Positions 49,456 to 60,229 of a stretch of 64,000 nt of DNA are shown one piece after another. The notes beneath the pieces are model-generated. The model was not told the DNA's origin. It searched no databases and saw only the letters and a list, made by a program, of their open reading frames with translations. Made by a program: the position numbers and the translations under genes. Numbering within the stretch: position 1 is the first letter of the stretch; the number at the start of each line of letters is the position of its first letter. The DNA is from Cadophora sp. MPI-SDFR-AT-0126. Its lineage: Eukaryota > Ascomycota > Leotiomycetes > Helotiales > Ploettnerulaceae. Where the stretch lies: positions 868,001-932,000 of the forward strand of contig JAGMVK010000016.1 of NCBI GenBank assembly GCA_020747065.1. The letters run 5' to 3'.

Positions 49456-49973
49456 AGTTCTGTGCTGGTGGAAGTCTGTGGTCTTGAGGACTTTTGATGA
49501 ATCTTGAAGCGAATATGGTAGCGTAGGAAGTAGAAGATTGTTTACAAGTCTGCGTTATCGCACACTGCGTCATCTTTTATAACAGAAGCGCATGGTACTA
49601 AAGTCGACCCATAACGGATCTTGTGCCAAACTCGCTTAAGTTGTATTTATTATCATTCCCGAGGTGCGGATTGATTAGTGATCTATTTGCGGCACTACAA
49701 ACATAAAAGTGGTCGTACTTACCTCTTAGATCTTGAAGACAGTATCCACAGGTGACATTGAATTGAAGTTTACTTCTGCGAGAAGTTCCGAAGGTTCGTA
49801 GATCCGCTTATAAGGCCGTAACGTGAATCGTGTTTCCTGAAAGAAGTTCTTACGGCCTTATCGCCATTCATATTCATACATATATGTGATAGAAAACAAG
49901 ATAATCACATTACAGTTCCGAAAATAAAACTCATTTTTCCTGAGAACTATTCGATTCTAATCACTCTGTAATC
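49456..49973. promoter_or_regulatory. divergent promoter between NTF2-like and flavin-reductase genes
   Basis: 518 bases between two start codons, AT-rich, containing a perfect 12-bp inverted repeat (listed separately) about 110 bases before the plus-strand ATG. This is the most likely control region for both genes. Confidence 0.55.
49810..49861. repeat. perfect 12-bp inverted repeat, 28-bp spacer
   Basis: ataaggccgtaa at 49810-49821 and its exact reverse complement ttacggccttat at 49850-49861. Each arm contains a CCG/CGG triplet of the kind bound by Zn2Cys6 regulators. It lies in the shared promoter of the NTF2-like and flavin reductase-like genes. Confidence 0.9.
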
Positions 49974-51006
49974 ATGGCCCGTGAAGATATCTTCTATCAG
50001 CCACCCAAAGGGGAGAAGTCAGGTCTACCTCACGACCCGTTCAAGAGCTTTGTTGTACCAAGACCTATCGGCTGGATCAGTACCACGAGCAAGAATGGCG
50101 TCGATAATCTCGCACCATACAGCCAGTTCACGAATGTCTCATTTGATCCACCTACCATTCTGTTCGTCTATATCCTACTCCATCCCTGATTTGCCCATAT
50201 ACTAAACAAGCTACCACAGATTTGTTGCCCACCAGTCTGTGTACAAGATGCGCCAAAAGGACACCGTTCAGAATTGCATGGACACTAACGAATTTGTCTG
50301 GAACATGGCAACGTAAGCTGGCTCTACCTCAGACAAAACTTTAACGTCATTGAGGATGTACTTACGAAACTTAGCTATCCTCTACGCGAGGCGATGAATA
50401 ACTCTGCGCTAGAATCCTGGGACGACGAATTTGTTGAATCAAACATCACCAAGGCGCCCTGCAAAGTCGTCCGTCCTCCTCGGGTGTCGGACTCACCAGT
50501 CAGCTTCGAATGCCAAGTTCAGTCCATTATCAGGATCCCAAACGAAACGCACGGCAAGGACATGGTAGGACCGCATTTGGTGGGGACGTCAGATATTGTG
50601 ATAGGGCGCGTGTTGGGAATACATATCAAGGGCGAGTACATTACAGATGCTGGGGTAAGTGACAATCTCCTCTTACCCTGGGTCAGTAATCATCTCTTTC
50701 CTATCAAGCCCGCAATCTCTGGCTGTGAAGTACCGAAATTTCAACCAGGCAAAGATGGTGCATGAAGTTGGATTATCCGTGACTAATACACTTCTGTAGA
50801 TTTTTGACGTTCTCAAGGCTGTCCCAATTGCCAGAATGGGCTATCATCAGTACACGCACGTATCTAGTGCATTTGACATGGAGGTGCCAATGATGCCCGA
50901 CGATAAGATGTCGGCAGGAGTTTTGGGTGGAAACTTCGATGATGTTCAGGGTATCAAGGCCATTGAATCGAAAGAGGATGAAGCGAAGAGAGCAGGCTTT
51001 GCTTAA
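49974..51006 (+). CDS. flavin reductase-like FMN-binding split-barrel protein
   Basis: Four exons, 49974..50161, 50220..50312, 50375..50654 and 50800..51006, encode 255 residues. The introns have donors GTTCGT, GTAAGC, GTAAGT and GTAAGT-type contexts with CAG/TAG acceptors, and all junction frames agree. The N-terminal block DPFKSFVVPRPIGWISTTSK and APYSQFTNVSFDPPTILFV is the hallmark of the flavin reductase-like/split-barrel flavoprotein family, which binds FMN and reduces it with NAD(P)H or partners a monooxygenase. Later blocks include PVSFECQVQSIIRI and VGTSDIVIGRVLGIHI. It ends MGYHQYTHVSSAFDM... with a soluble tail. Likely cytosolic. The neighbouring NTF2-like gene is divergent. The family assignment is firm; the substrate is unknown. 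Confidence 0.9.
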
Positions 51007-51662
51007 CGCGTATCTCTCCGAGGGTCATTATTCAACGTGAATACGGTATCCCCATAAATCATGAAAGACATAGAGAGAAGGTTCTAAAGTTTGGCGATCT
51101 TCTGCTTTTTCATCAGCAAAAAATTACCTTTGTAGTGTCTGTTATACGAAGTAATCCCTTGGTTAGACTTACGAACTTGAACTAAGTTATCTATATTCCC
51201 AGATTTATAGAGCAAGTCCCTAAGTTCAATCAAGGACTAGGTTAAGTCTATCACATTTATCCTTGTTTGTTTCATCTTCATGTTGTTCTAATCCATAGGC
51301 ATTTGGAGCATCTTTTTGGTTATAGAGATGTTATCACCGCACTGGATTCACAAATGGATCGCTCGCGGCCGCCTTGCACGCAAATTTCTACATAACTTAG
51401 AAGTCTAGCTGATCAAACAATCGAGAATCAGATTCAATCGCTTTATGTCCACTCTGATCAACTCTGCGTAGTGATTTACAGTATATCGAAGACATGCAGT
51501 GCGATGGGGGATGCGAGAACAGAATGTAAACACAGCGGCTCGCTTAGCGAGCCTTGTCAAATCCCAGATGGCAACACGACCGCGCCAATCGAAGCTTATG
51601 TGATACAACCAGTGAGATAAGAGCTACATTTTATAGTATCAAAGGCAAGAACAGTGGCTACA
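51007..51662. other. intergenic region, nothing recognised
   Basis: About 0.65 kb of AT-rich DNA after the flavin reductase-like gene, probably its 3' region and the promoter of the next gene. No RNA gene or repeat seen. Confidence 0.4.
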
Positions 51663-52156
51663 ATGCATATCAACATTATTGTTCTGGTGAGGGGAAGATG
51701 TGCTTGACTGACCGTCACGCGTCGAGCTAATAGCTGATGATGTTGATCCTGGCGATGGTGAGGACCATAGATCGAGACCAAAATACAGCCATAACAGCAT
51801 GCTGGTATTTGATCGAAAGGCAATGTACAGTAGCATGCCAGTCTGATACAAATTGCGGACGTAACGGAGTCTGCTGGAATGGTAAATGTGACGTTCCTCT
51901 TCCCCTTCCTGCGGCTCACCAGTCGCCAGTTGATGATCTTGAGTCTACCAATCATCATTCAAGTAGCGCATTATTCTCGAGCTATCGGGAAGTAGGCATC
52001 CGGTATTTGATCAAAATTGATGACTCAGTAGCATGCGCGCAGGTTCCTGGCGGCGTCTGGCCCCTGCATTACTTTGCTGGCTCGTGTTTTGGAAGGATTT
52101 CCCAGAACCGCTTGTTTGCATTAGAGGTCGATACGTGTTTCCTTTCCTCTTGGTAG
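51663..52156 (+). CDS. candidate small secreted cysteine-rich protein
   Basis: Exons 51663..51686 and 51734..52156 are joined over a 47-nt intron (GTGAGG, branch CTGAC, acceptor CTAATAG), giving 148 residues. Splicing creates a strong signal peptide, MHINIIVLLMMLILAMV, that neither exon has alone. The mature part begins with a compact cysteine block (CTVACQSDTNCGRNGVCWNG plus KC) with spacing C-x3-C-x5-C-x5-C-x4-C and an extra Cys before it, resembling a small disulphide-rich fold. Three more cysteines follow in the C-terminal half (ACAQVP, GSCFGR, DTCFLS), nine in all. The C-terminal part is less clearly coding and could be replaced by another splice form. No family was recognised; small secreted Cys-rich proteins in fungi include effectors and cell-wall proteins, but no such role is shown here. 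Confidence 0.5.
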
Positions 52157-53111
52157 GCTAGCGGATAGCTATTCAACTCCTACTTGCTTCGCTTGATCGA
52201 GAAACTGATATTGAAGTGAGTAGTGGCTATGGATTCTACTGCCATCGATCTGGCATCCCAAAACATTTCGCGGTAATGGAAATGGAAAAGAGGAGTTGAG
52301 TTGCAATTTTCTACTCTTTTCCTTTTCGAATCCAACTTCAAATGCCGCCATATTTTGGTTCTTTGGATTCAACATATCTTTAAGAGAATTGCGTTGAAAC
52401 CAGAATCTTTCTTGTGGCTTTCTTATGGCTTCGTTCTTTCCTATGGATTCTCAGTCGCAGATATTGTATTCCTTGAGCAACGGAGGACATTTGAGAAAGG
52501 GAACTGGATGATTGGAGACTTTTTGCCGTCAATTGGAGAGCCAGACTTTGGGAGACACCGAAGATGACTTCAAATCGTCAGAAACCGCCTACTTGTGGGC
52601 TCGGCAAGAAAAATGCGACCAACTATCCAGCGAGCGGTACAATTAGGCAATCAATGAGAGAATTCGCTAGCTTTTCAAATTCTGATCTTTCTTCTTTTGA
52701 GGAATATAATCTAGGGTTGAGCATGAGACTCGGTCTACAGCTCAGTTCCATTTCCATCTGATTCCTGGACCATTCCACAAACGCCGACCGGGTATGTATT
52801 CTGCAACCTCCCAAACTCCTGGTATCCATTCCTACATAAGAAAGTCGTTCCGTTACGGACCATGCTCTTTAAACTTTTTCAGCTGCATCGCTATCATACT
52901 GAAATGCCTCCTTCTCGTCTTGATATTGGCCTGTTGAAATCTCATAATGCAAAGGATCGGCTAGTAGAGAAATTGGCTTCTTCACAATGAACGCGTAAGT
53001 CTCATCATCTTCTAAGAATATCTCTCCTCTCCTTGTTCGTCGCCGACTGAGGAATCGGTGGCTTTGACTGCATCAATTAGCATCGACTCGCATCACAAGC
53101 GAGCGGTAAAC
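52157..53111. other. intergenic region, nothing recognised
   Basis: About 0.95 kb. It contains unconnected open frames up to 88 codons (52301-52567) with no motif. Probably flanking 3' DNA of the two neighbours. Confidence 0.35.
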
Positions 53112-53789
53112 CTACACATACTCAATTCGCTCCACAAGTTCTAGCGCAACAACCGCAACCAAGAATAACACGACAATACCAACGACCATTAGATCGCTAT
53201 AGTCCCTCGCCAGACGCACGCCATGGAAAGACACATAATTCTCCGCGATAAAGTCGGTAGTTCCGCAGAGTCGGAGCCTACGGCGCGGCCCTTCGACCTC
53301 CACAGCCTCGCCGTCCTTGTTCACACTCGTAGGTCGCAAAGACGCCCAATACCGCTTCGCATCCTCCTTCCGCAGACCTGGTAGCGCGCTGGTTGGTTTC
53401 GAGGCGAGGGATTCTTCCGAATCGGTTTTCTGTGGTGCCTTTTGAATAGAGGGGCTGGAGGCGGGGTTGGCGAGGGAGAGGAGAAAGCTGGAAGAGAGAG
53501 GACGATCCGAGGTCAGTGCGACACTGGGACGGGTGTCCTCCGAAGGGGAGAGAGGGTGATTGTCGAAACTATCTCCATCGAGAGTGTCGGGGGAGGAGAG
53601 TTGGTGCGTGGGGAAGTGAGGATCTGTGAGGCGGGTTGGAGGTGTGTTTGGTTTGGAGGAGAGGAGGGCCGAGCGAAACGCTGCGCAGGACGTAGATTGA
53701 CAATCGGTGGGGAAGAGATTCTCTGGAAGAGGAGTCGCAGATGCAAGCTGGAGGAAGAGGAGGAGGGAGAGGGGTGAGGTTGGCTTCAT
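53112..53789 (-). CDS. secretory-pathway single-pass membrane protein, unknown function
   Basis: Single-exon gene of 225 residues. The start is the ATG at 53789; the frame extends upstream only from a TTG. Residues 1-18 (MKPTSPLSLLLFLQLASA) form a signal peptide with cleavage expected near ASATPL. A region rich in Ser, Pro and Thr (about 20-150) with two cysteines (FPTDCQSTSCAAF) follows, and the C-terminus has one membrane helix (DLMVVGIVVLFLVAVVALEL) and the short tail VERIEYV. The topology is thus type I: lumenal or external N-domain with a five- to eight-residue cytosolic tail. The segment before the helix (NYVSFHGVRLARDYS) looks conserved. I do not recognise the family. Confidence 0.75.
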   Translation of the reverse strand: MKPTSPLSLLLFLQLASATPLPENLFPTDCQSTSCAAFRSALLSSKPNTPPTRLTDPHFPTHQLSSPDTLDGDSFDNHPLSPSEDTRPSVALTSDRPLSSSFLLSLANPASSPSIQKAPQKTDSEESLASKPTSALPGLRKEDAKRYWASLRPTSVNKDGEAVEVEGPRRRLRLCGTTDFIAENYVSFHGVRLARDYSDLMVVGIVVLFLVAVVALELVERIEYV

Positions 53790-56545
53790 TTTGAGGCGCT
53801 GAGGCTGATATCGATTGGGCGTGGGTTTTTCCCGAAGGTCGAGCTCGGGATGAAGCTCGAGTCGAGGAAGGAAAGCCCAAAGGCCCTTTACTTCCAATTG
53901 ACTTTCAACAACGGCCCTGCCCTCTTATGAAGGAAGAATGCTTTATTAGGAAGGAGAGATGGACCGTCGATGCAAACGGAGTAACTGTTGGTGACTGGAT
54001 TCCAAAGTGACAGATGTTCGAGGTACAAAGTAAGAAGGGGGCATGCAACCTTTAAAGACCAGACCAGAGCACACACTTTACCGGGTGTAACTGTGCCATC
54101 AAGCAATTGAGCTTGCATTGGATCCTTGCCTGCACTGACTGTCACTGGCACACGATGATACAGGGCAGGGCTTCACCCTCTCCGCGCGATACGGATGTGA
54201 CATCGAAAGTGTTCTTAGTTGGTTGAAGGACGGAGTAGTGACATTCCATTGTTAGCAGAGCACAGGGATTGGTGGCTGAGTCTAGATGGCGGGCTCTTTG
54301 GGCTGCGGCCAACACCCACGATTCAGGTCCAGGGATGCACCGAGTGGGTTTGACCGTTGGCTCAGACGCATTAACCCCATGTTTAGCCGCTGCAAGCTCA
54401 TCAACGCAAACGGCTTCGAGCCTGAACACATTCGGCAATGGAGACTGAGAAAAGCATCACACGACAAAATCTTCGAGACATCTCAGATCACGCCAGCAAG
54501 CCATCATCGTGGTCATAGATGAAATGCAAAAAAGACTTGAAAGGTATTAGTTGGAGATACAGAAGTCCACGGAACCAGCCAAATCTTCATTTCCCGCTCT
54601 CCAAAATCTGGAGATATGAACTTCCTGCAAATCCTTAATTCTCCTTCTTCAACAAGGGTATGCTGGCAAGTCTCAGAAATAGGGTTTGTCTGTGCCAAAA
54701 TACAACGTCGAGCACAACAGTTGGTTTATGTTGGTCCCATATTATTACGGTCGATACTCCCCTACGCTTGTTGGTCAATTTATTTGACCAGCAGCTGAAT
54801 TTGTGGCTTGATGACATGCACATCACTGCTGAATAACGCCGCAAACGTAGATGAAAGACAGCCCAAACATGGCTGTTTGCGTCTGAAAGTTTTTCCGGTG
54901 GACTAAATACTCCGAAAAGCCGGGAATGGAATTGGAATTCAGTCGAGACATCAACAAGCTCGAGGGTCTTGTGCTACGATCATACGATTCTATGATTTGG
55001 AGACGACACTTACAACACTTACTATGCCTTATTCCGGAGAGACACCTCCACGGAGACAATTGGTATCTATGAATCCCACGGATCCCAAGTGTCTGCCAAA
55101 TCAGGCACAGCATCAACCCTGTTGACAACACAGATCCCTGCACTAAAGAGCCTGTGCGTCGTCCATTCAGATCTCTCGGCGCTCGAAACTGCCAAGTCAA
55201 ACAATCGACATCTCAGGTCTTGACGAATGAGAAACGCGGTGCCACTCTTCGATCATCTCAACTTGTTGTTGAAACAGTCCATTTTGATCTTTGTTTCCTT
55301 ATTTTCAATCTCGACTTTGGACATGAGGCATTTTCATGTCTTCCATCTACGTGGGGCCATAACCAAAGACAAGCTCTGCCGGATACGGGGTCTGAACCAG
55401 CTGGACCAGGTAGGACAGGGACATAGCCTCGATGTCAACACGAGATGGAGCAACGGGAAAGACCCACGAACTGCCAGATCTGGTCATTTACGACAGCTCG
55501 CAGGAGCAAGAAATACGAAGTACGAGTAGGAAATTTGGAAGCCTAAAAGAAGCTTACGCGCCTTCCAGAACTTCCATCCTTCCGATTCTGACATTTGACC
55601 TTCCCTTCTCAAGAAAAATCTCATCCTTCGCAACATTCGTCGTCCACTTTGGCCATTTCTGTTTCTACTTCCCAGCTCGAGACGTCTCGAGGATCTACAG
55701 AACGGGCAAGTTTTGTCGGTGGGGAAGGGGTTGAGCGCGAACCTTGAAACCCTCGAGCCGGATCGTCACAGGGGGTCGAGCGGGCATTTTGCTGCGGTCT
55801 GCATTCGCCATGTGGATCTTCATGTTCTTGTACGGAAAAGATGTTTTTTGTCTGAAGATCTGTCAGAGGTTGTCGATGAAGAGCCCGCATCACAAGCATG
55901 ATGGGCTTGGCTGAGGCTTTGAAGGAAACCATAGGCGTGTTGTCTAGGATCGTTGGTTTTTTTTATGGGAGCAACAGTCTTGGATGAGATAACTCTGGCA
56001 TTTACAACCGATGGATGTGGGCTCATTCAGATCAACAGTACTGCATGGCGGCAGTTGTAACGCCCGGGGTAAGGAAAATGTATTTCTTGAAAAAGTGACG
56101 ATGCAGAGCCAGAACCACATTTGTTAAAAGACGAAAAACGACTCAAGTCCGTTCGTGAGCTAGACATATCTGCGACGGTAGAGATTTTTTCAATGCGAGC
56201 CTGAAGAAGGCCGTAGTGAGAAAGATCAACAGAAGACCATTTTATCCTAGCCATGGCTGATGGGTAGATATCTGGTTGTTCGACCATGAGAGGAAACAGA
56301 GAGAGAGCTAGGGGAACATCAACAATGACCAAACGATCACGTGTTGGATACTTTAAGAGAATGACAAAGCTAGTTGTTATGAAAAATTTAATTCGAAAGC
56401 GATACGTTTTTGCCAAAAGATCGCAATTCGAATTCTGCCTTATAAATTGAAGGTTAACAAAAATGATATTTCCTGGGCCTCAGCCTCGCCGCCCCTTGGC
56501 CCGCCAAGCGAGGCACCTCATAGGCAAAATCTCCCGAGGCTGACA
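53790..56545. other. intergenic region, nothing firmly recognised
   Basis: About 2.75 kb between a minus-strand gene start and the Gpi2 start. The longest frame (minus 56416..56027, 130 codons) begins at TTG and has no motif. The 3' part should include the Gpi2 promoter. No RNA gene, transposon or repeat seen. Confidence 0.4.
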
Positions 56546-58086
56546 ATGGAAGCTGGCCTCCATCTGACCTCACATGAAGAAGTTATGGTGCCCAACCAGG
56601 CGGCTCCACCATCTGCGACGAGAACACAACCCTTCCCACCTCTAACACGAAGTACAACTCTTCCAGCCTACAACTTGCAACCTCTTGCGACCGATCGCAC
56701 GCTGCTTGCCCCCGAAGATGCCATCATTCAAGGCTCACCACCGCGCAAACAATCCGCTGCTGTGAACAAGTTAAAGGACCTGCGTATGAGTAATGGAATT
56801 ACCGGAGATCTGCGATCATCGAGAAGAGGGCTACATGGCGATAGAACTAGAAGTGCCAGTCGGAGGAAGAAAGGCACTTGGAAAAAGTTGCTCTGGGTGA
56901 AGCAGTCTTGTGAGTTGCGCACGTCCGCCGTTAAGCATCAAGCTGATGAGATATAGATCCCGATAATTATACAGACCAAGAGACCTTCCTTGAACACCTG
57001 CAGCGGAATCCGCGACTCCAGCCATACGATTTCTGGCCCTTGGTGGCAGATTCAACTGTGATTGTCCAGCATGTGTGTTCCGTCATAATATTCATCGTCT
57101 GCTTCGTTGGAATATACACGGAACGCGTCTCTCCGGGATCTGTAGTAGGATGGGGATCAATTGGCACATTTCTAGGATGGCTATTATGGGATTGGTGGGT
57201 AGGACAGGAAGAATCGCAACCATCACCGCCCATCTTCACGCAAGCCGCTTCTGCATCCAGCTCTCTATCAAACCTCAATCCGATCCCAGCATCTATGTCT
57301 ACATCGAATCTCCATAGTACGTCAAATCTAGCCCGCCATTCCCATTCCGCATCAGCTTCTTCGATCCAATCCGTAGCTTCTGCGCCACAAATTCCTACCC
57401 CGCGCTACGTACCCAATTACCCCTCCCCAGGATCCTCACCTCCTCTTTCGCCACGAACATCTCTCCGTCTCTCAACAGCCAAATCCGCTCTCCTAATCTA
57501 CTTCACACTCCTCGGACTGTCTCCAATCCTCAAGTCCCTCACCATGTCCACATCCGAGGATTCGATTTGGGCGATGTCCTTCCTGCTTTTCGCAATCAAC
57601 ATTTTCTTCTTCGATTACAGTACGCCAGCCGAGACATCCACCGGTTCTGGCGTGAAGAACATACCAGCGAGTCTGAGCACGAATGCGGCATTGATGGCTT
57701 CCACGGTTCTGGCTTCACGCTTAGAAGGCACGGGAGAGGTATTCTCCCTAACACTCTTCTCCATCGAAGTCTTTGGACTTTTCCCAGTCTTCCGCCGTTA
57801 CGCAAAACAGCGGTCTTGGAGAGGGCATATGGCACTCACGACTCTTCTCGTAGTTGGAGCTGGTGGCGGAGTGGGCTTGATACTCGGTCGTGGCGGTGAT
57901 GGAGAGGGCGTATGGGATTTTCCTTGGAAGAGTGGGCTCATGGGCGTGTTCATTGGGGTATTTGCGACGGGCCTGGCGATGGGTGGTTGTTCGTGGTGGC
58001 TTATTGGACTGCAGAAATATAAGAACGAGATCCATGGGCCGTGGGATCCGGCGAGGCCGATTATAAGGAGGCATTATGATTATTAG
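56546..58086 (+). CDS. Gpi2/PIG-C subunit of GPI-GlcNAc transferase
   Basis: Multipass ER membrane subunit of the complex that transfers GlcNAc to phosphatidylinositol, the first step of GPI-anchor synthesis. Exons 56546..56909 and 56957..58086 (47-nt intron GTGAGT...GATATAG; split codon Tyr) encode 497 residues. The start is the first ATG (context GACAATGG). Residues 1 to about 120 are a basic, disordered extension. The Gpi2 core begins with SYPDNYTDQETFLEHLQ, then LQPYDFWPLVADSTVIVQHV. About eight membrane helices follow, with the family block LLGLSPILKSLTMSTSEDSI and FLLFAINIFFFDYS. A Ser-rich loop (about residues 200-275) is inserted between the second and third helices. It ends LQKYKNEIHGPWDPARPIIR, the usual Gpi2 C-terminus. 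A second protein-coding frame along the gene is a shadow. Confidence 0.95.
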
Positions 58087-59107
58087 CTAGAAGGCTCCGT
58101 GGATCTAGGAAATATCGAAATTAATGTATGTTGTAATTTCTCTGTCCGACACTGGCGACGTCTGGTGAAGTGAAGCTGTTGATGACATGATGTTCTCAGC
58201 CTCTCTGCTGGCAAGTGTAATTTCTATGTATCTCTCTGAACACTTGCATTATGCTCTAACATCTCATGCCACTCACCAGACAGATCTCTGATTGATGGCA
58301 CATCTCATCGCTTCTGCATTATCTCCTTCAAGGCACGAAGGCATAGACGGCAGTCACGAGACGGACAGAGAGTGAGGGAAAATGCGAGCACAGAACTCTC
58401 AAGATAATATCTCATCTTTTTGCTCCTTACGTGTTTCGTCTCACAAGATTCAATGCATCGTCTTTCTAAGAGAGCCATGCCATATCCTCCATTATGAAGT
58501 GGGATTCGGCATGCGAGAGCATCTCGACTGGGTAACAGTATCTTATATCTAGATAGAGGGGTCAAGTGCTGGTTGATGACTCTGGCATACATCGAGATCC
58601 GTTCAGGATGGTGGTGAATTAGCAGGCATCATTAGGAACCTCATTCGGTCCCAGAATTGTTTCCCAAGTGGGTATTTGAAGCGGGCAAGATACGCGCTAT
58701 TAATTAGATGATATTTCAAAGTTGTGTTTAAAGATAGAAGAATGTTGAATTTTAATATCAGCAACCAAGGTCGCGAGAAAGTAGCTAAGATTGTGTCGTC
58801 ACCATTCGCGAGAGCGCAGAAGACGTCACCACTATCAGTCCACTCCAGTTCTGCTTCGTCTGGCTTGCAATCTTAGCATTGTATGCATCGTGTGTATCAT
58901 GGGCCGATATCACTGCGTAGCCCGCTATTCTGTTGATGTTGGCTGACAAAATATCTTGGCTAATTGTTTACCAGCAATTGTGGGCGATACCTCCCAGAAC
59001 CAAGAACAAGAAGAGCTGTCATACCTGAGAGAGATTTCACTCCATGTTCACACCACTGCGTCGACCACGTAAAGGTACAGAAGGCTTGGTGAACTCACCC
59101 ACGACCA
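58087..59107. other. intergenic region, nothing recognised
   Basis: About 1 kb with only short unrelated frames. Earlier parts of the helicase remnant may be decayed here but could not be traced. Confidence 0.35.
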
Positions 59108-60229
59108 GGCTCGTCTGCGAATTTACTCGGCACGAGATCGAAGCATAAGGACCGGGGAGTTCTGCAAGCCAGATATGACTTCATGCTTAGAATACACCCT
59201 GTTCCGGTCATATGCTTGAGCATCCAGTACTGAATGCACCCTGACGTCTCCAAAGTCTTAATCCGAAACGTGTACACGAGCATCAACAAGACCACTGAAG
59301 TTCGTACACAGAACCTCTATGACGACCCCTCAACATTCGATCGTCCGGCATATCGACTGATGAAGAAATTTGTTGCCCACTACTTGGCCAAGCCGGAAAA
59401 GAATCCCAAAGTGTTCGTATTTGTGTCAGTCGAAGATGGGAACTGCCTCCGCTCCAAATCCGGATTCAGGAAGACAAATCACCATCAAATGATCGCGTCG
59501 CGAAATCCTAAAGGTGATGGTCGCAGGTGGCATCGCTTTGGACAGCATTCTCGTCATTCCTTCTACTCAGAGGCAGCCAGGACTATCAAGTCATTCTTGT
59601 GGCAAGAGAACCTTCGCGTGGCAATTGACGATCTATTCGTCAAGACAGTCGACGGCTGCCAAGGTAAGGAGAAGACATATGTTGTCGTCGTCACTGAGGC
59701 CTCTGGATGCAACGGGGACTTTATGTGGTTTTTGCTAGACACATCAAGAATCAATGTCGCCTTGAGTCGAGCAAAAGACGATCTGTTCATCATTGGTCAC
59801 CGAAATATTACTCGTGGCATCCAGAATCTAGACAGATATCGACCTGGCAGCACCAAATTCCGACGAGACGTTGCTGAGACTCATGAGAAGACTGGTCAGA
59901 TGAAGCGTGTGACTAATGGAGCGAGACTTCTTGAATGGAAGGAGTTTTTGCGCCTGGAGGAGTGTGTTCTTGCTCAAAACGGGTCGAATTGTTTACTAGG
60001 TCCAGAGCGATATATTGCTGACCCCCTGTGAGTGTCTCATGCCGAAGATCCACCCTGACTTCGTAACAAGCAGACTACTATGGATGCTTTTATCAACTAC
60101 AGGTCCGAAACCGAAATTGTTGACTCCATTGCCGCTGCAGCTGCAAGTGGTTGGGAAGACAGCGAGTTCATGGAAGATGCTCGAGCGTACCAGCAGCAAC
60201 TCAGGAAGAAACCACTCACTGAGAGATAG
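59108..60229 (+). pseudogene. truncated SF1 (Upf1/ZNFX1-type) RNA/DNA helicase, C-terminal part
   Basis: Reading one frame from about 59108, the translation passes PVPVICLSIQY, meets a TGA at 59231-59233 and continues MHPDVSKVLIRNVY. That is the SF1 motif QYRMHP with its arginine replaced by a stop (a CGA codon would differ by one C-to-T change). Downstream come KVFVFVSVEDG, then motifs V/VI: FVKTVDGCQGKEKTYVVVV and INVALSRAKDDLFIIGHRN. A normal intron (60028..60102, GTGAGT...CTACAG) joins this to a last exon (60103..60229) ending WEDSEFMEDARAYQQQLRKK and a stop. Helicase motifs I-III (Walker A, DEAA) are absent upstream, so the gene is 5'-truncated as well as interrupted. The intact 3' half suggests fairly recent loss. 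A short protein from ATG 59234 is possible but would lack ATPase function. Confidence 0.75.

Noticed and set aside
56027..56416. 129-codon minus-strand frame upstream of Gpi2
   Set aside because: It begins at TTG, has no ATG near the start and no recognisable pattern.
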